From an uncultured Butyricicoccus sp. (GTDB lineage Bacteria; Bacillota; Clostridia; Oscillospirales; Butyricicoccaceae): a stretch of 6,652 nt of DNA. The stretch spans positions 1 to 6,652 of the forward strand of contig CAUEJN010000062.1 of NCBI GenBank assembly GCA_959018045.1, read 5' to 3'. Under the pieces are notes generated by a model. It worked only from the letters and a program-made list of their open reading frames with translations. It was not told the DNA's origin and made no database searches. Below are positions 5,467 through 6,652 of the stretch, piece after piece (within the stretch, counting starts at the first letter, position 1; each line of letters starts with the position of its first letter). Both the position numbers and the translations under genes were made by a program.

Positions 5467-6652
5467 ATGCTTTTTGAAAATATTTCGATTTTAGCCGATG
5501 ATTTTACTGTCAAGCACGGCCAGTACGTAGGCGTCAAGGCGGACAAGATCGCGTATATCGGTTCCGAGCGTCCGACCGAAGATTTTGGTGAGACTTATAA
5601 CCGTAAGGGCAAGCTGCTCATGCCCGGTATGGTCAACGCACACTCGCATGCGCCCATGACCCTGCTGCGCGGTTACGGTGAGAACCTGTCCTTGCAGCGC
5701 TGGCTGAACGAGCGTATTTTCCCGTTTGAGGATAAGCTCAGCGACGCAGCCGTCGCACCGGCAACCCGTCTGGCCATTGCTGAAATGCTGCGCTTTGGTA
5801 CGGTATCGTTTACCGACATGTACTTTTTCAGCCAGACCATGGCCGATGCCATTCTGGAATCCGGCATCAAGTGCAACCTGAGCCGCGGATTGACCGTCTT
5901 TGATGACAGTGATTACGAGCAGACCGCCGCCTACAAGGACAATTGCGACTTGCTTGCACGTTATCAGAATGCAGGCGATGGCAGACTGAAGATTGACCTG
6001 TGCATTCACGGTGAGTACACGACCACGCCCAAGGTGGTCGAGGCTGTCGCAAAGCATGCCAAGCAGGTCGATGCACGCGTGCACATTCACCTGTCTGAGA
6101 CCCAGAGCGAGCACGAGGAGTGCAAGGCACGTCACAGCATGACGCCCGCAGCATATTTTGAAAAGCTGGGTCTGTTCGATCAGCCGACCACGGCAGCACA
6201 CTGCGTCTGGCTGGATGACAGCGATCTTACCATTCTGGAGCGCCGCGGCGTGACCGTTGCGTCCTGCCCGGTCAGCAATATGAAGCTTGCGAGCGGCTTT
6301 GCGCGCGTACCTGAAATGCTCAAGCGTGGTATCAATGTTGCGCTGGGTACGGACAGTGTCGCGTCCAATAATAATCTTAACCTTTTCAAAGAGATGTTCT
6401 TGTTTGCAAACGTCTACAAAGGTGCAACCCATGACCCGACTGTTGTTACCCCGGCTGAGGCACTGGCTGCTGCGACGATTAACGGCATGCGCTCGCAGGG
6501 ACGTGACGACAGCGGCTTTGTCCGTGTCGGCATGAAGGCTGACCTTGCGGTGCTGAACATCGACGAGCCTTGGATGGTGCCGGTCAACGACTGGACGACC
6601 AATCTGGTTTACTCGGCACAGGGAAGCGACATCGGCCTGACCATGGTTGACG
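5467..6652 (+). CDS. mtaD: Amidohydrolase, likely 5'-methylthioadenosine/S-adenosylhomocysteine deaminase (3' truncated by window)
   Basis: A cytoplasmic metal-dependent hydrolase of the ATZ/TRZ-like amidohydrolase family; 395 residues are visible and the frame runs off the window, the family usually having about 430. It probably deaminates MTA, SAH or adenosine to the inosyl products, part of methyl-cycle and purine salvage. Metal ligands and catalytic residues are all visible: HSH at 59-61 in PGMVNAHSHAPMTLLRGYG, His208 and Glu211 in HIHLSET, His245 in AAHCVWLDD, and Asp296 in ALGTDSVASNNNLN. SNMKLASG (270-277) and the N-terminal GTVSFTDMYFF (111-121) are typical of MtaD. KADLAVLNID (357-366) is the return to the small beta-sandwich domain that also begins the protein. 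GAAAGGA (5451-5457) lies nine bases before the ATG. The gene has its own promoter. Substrate within the family (MTA, SAH, adenosine or another amino-purine) cannot be settled from sequence. Confidence 0.88.
   Translation, partial: MLFENISILADDFTVKHGQYVGVKADKIAYIGSERPTEDFGETYNRKGKLLMPGMVNAHSHAPMTLLRGYGENLSLQRWLNERIFPFEDKLSDAAVAPATRLAIAEMLRFGTVSFTDMYFFSQTMADAILESGIKCNLSRGLTVFDDSDYEQTAAYKDNCDLLARYQNAGDGRLKIDLCIHGEYTTTPKVVEAVAKHAKQVDARVHIHLSETQSEHEECKARHSMTPAAYFEKLGLFDQPTTAAHCVWLDDSDLTILERRGVTVASCPVSNMKLASGFARVPEMLKRGINVALGTDSVASNNNLNLFKEMFLFANVYKGATHDPTVVTPAEALAAATINGMRSQGRDDSGFVRVGMKADLAVLNIDEPWMVPVNDWTTNLVYSAQGSDIGLTMVD

Noticed and set aside
5491..6432. Open frame of 313 codons on the - strand opposite the amidohydrolase.
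   Set aside because: The + strand carries all catalytic motifs of MtaD-type enzymes; the opposite frame shows no recognisable domain.
1..6652. Search by eye for CRISPR repeats, tRNA or rRNA genes, insertion-sequence ends, riboswitches and defence genes.
   Set aside because: None seen; gaps between genes are all about 120 bases or less and are filled by promoters and one terminator.

Overview
The window looks like chromosomal DNA of an endospore-forming, low-to-mid complexity, fairly GC-rich member of the Clostridia (Firmicutes). The evidence is a spoIIGA-sigE sporulation pair, a YlmH protein of the division-gene neighbourhood, Bacillus-type GGAGG ribosome binding sites, sigma-A promoters of the extended -10 type, and an SLH-domain envelope protein. 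The GC-rich coding style would suit Oscillospirales-type gut bacteria, but that placement is inference only. All genes are on the + strand and no gap exceeds about 120 bases.

Layout. Bases 1-39 hold the possible last codons of an upstream gene, overlapping the GTG start of ylmH (36-839). A separate promoter (855-883) drives a secreted protein of 618 residues (922-2778) with three SLH domains, a beta-solenoid-like stretch and two related Ig/X2-like domains; it ends at a strong intrinsic terminator (2790-2824). Next comes the sporulation pair: spoIIGA (2892-3746), the membrane protease that activates pro-sigma-E, and sigE (3764-4465), its substrate. Their promoter has the abnormally long -35/-10 spacing and a Spo0A-box-like sequence, which recalls the spoIIG promoter of Bacillus subtilis. 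A heavily decayed EamA/DMT-family permease pseudogene follows (4524-5350); it still has an intact promoter. Last is a 5'-complete, 3'-truncated MTA/SAH deaminase-type amidohydrolase (5467 to window end) with its own promoter.

How the parts relate. SpoIIGA and sigma-E form one functional unit: SpoIIGA removes the short N-terminal pro-sequence of sigma-E in the mother cell after septation. YlmH, the SLH protein, the dead permease and the deaminase each appear to be separate transcription units with no evident functional link to it. In B. subtilis, spoIIGA-sigE-sigG and the ylm-divIVA genes are neighbours, so ylmH beside spoIIGA looks like a rearranged remnant of that cluster, with sigG absent directly after sigE.

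I do not see a new multi-gene system here. The points most worth a second look are the spoIIG-like promoter, the short pro-sequence of sigma-E, the unusual tail of the SLH protein, and the pattern of deletions in the permease pseudogene.
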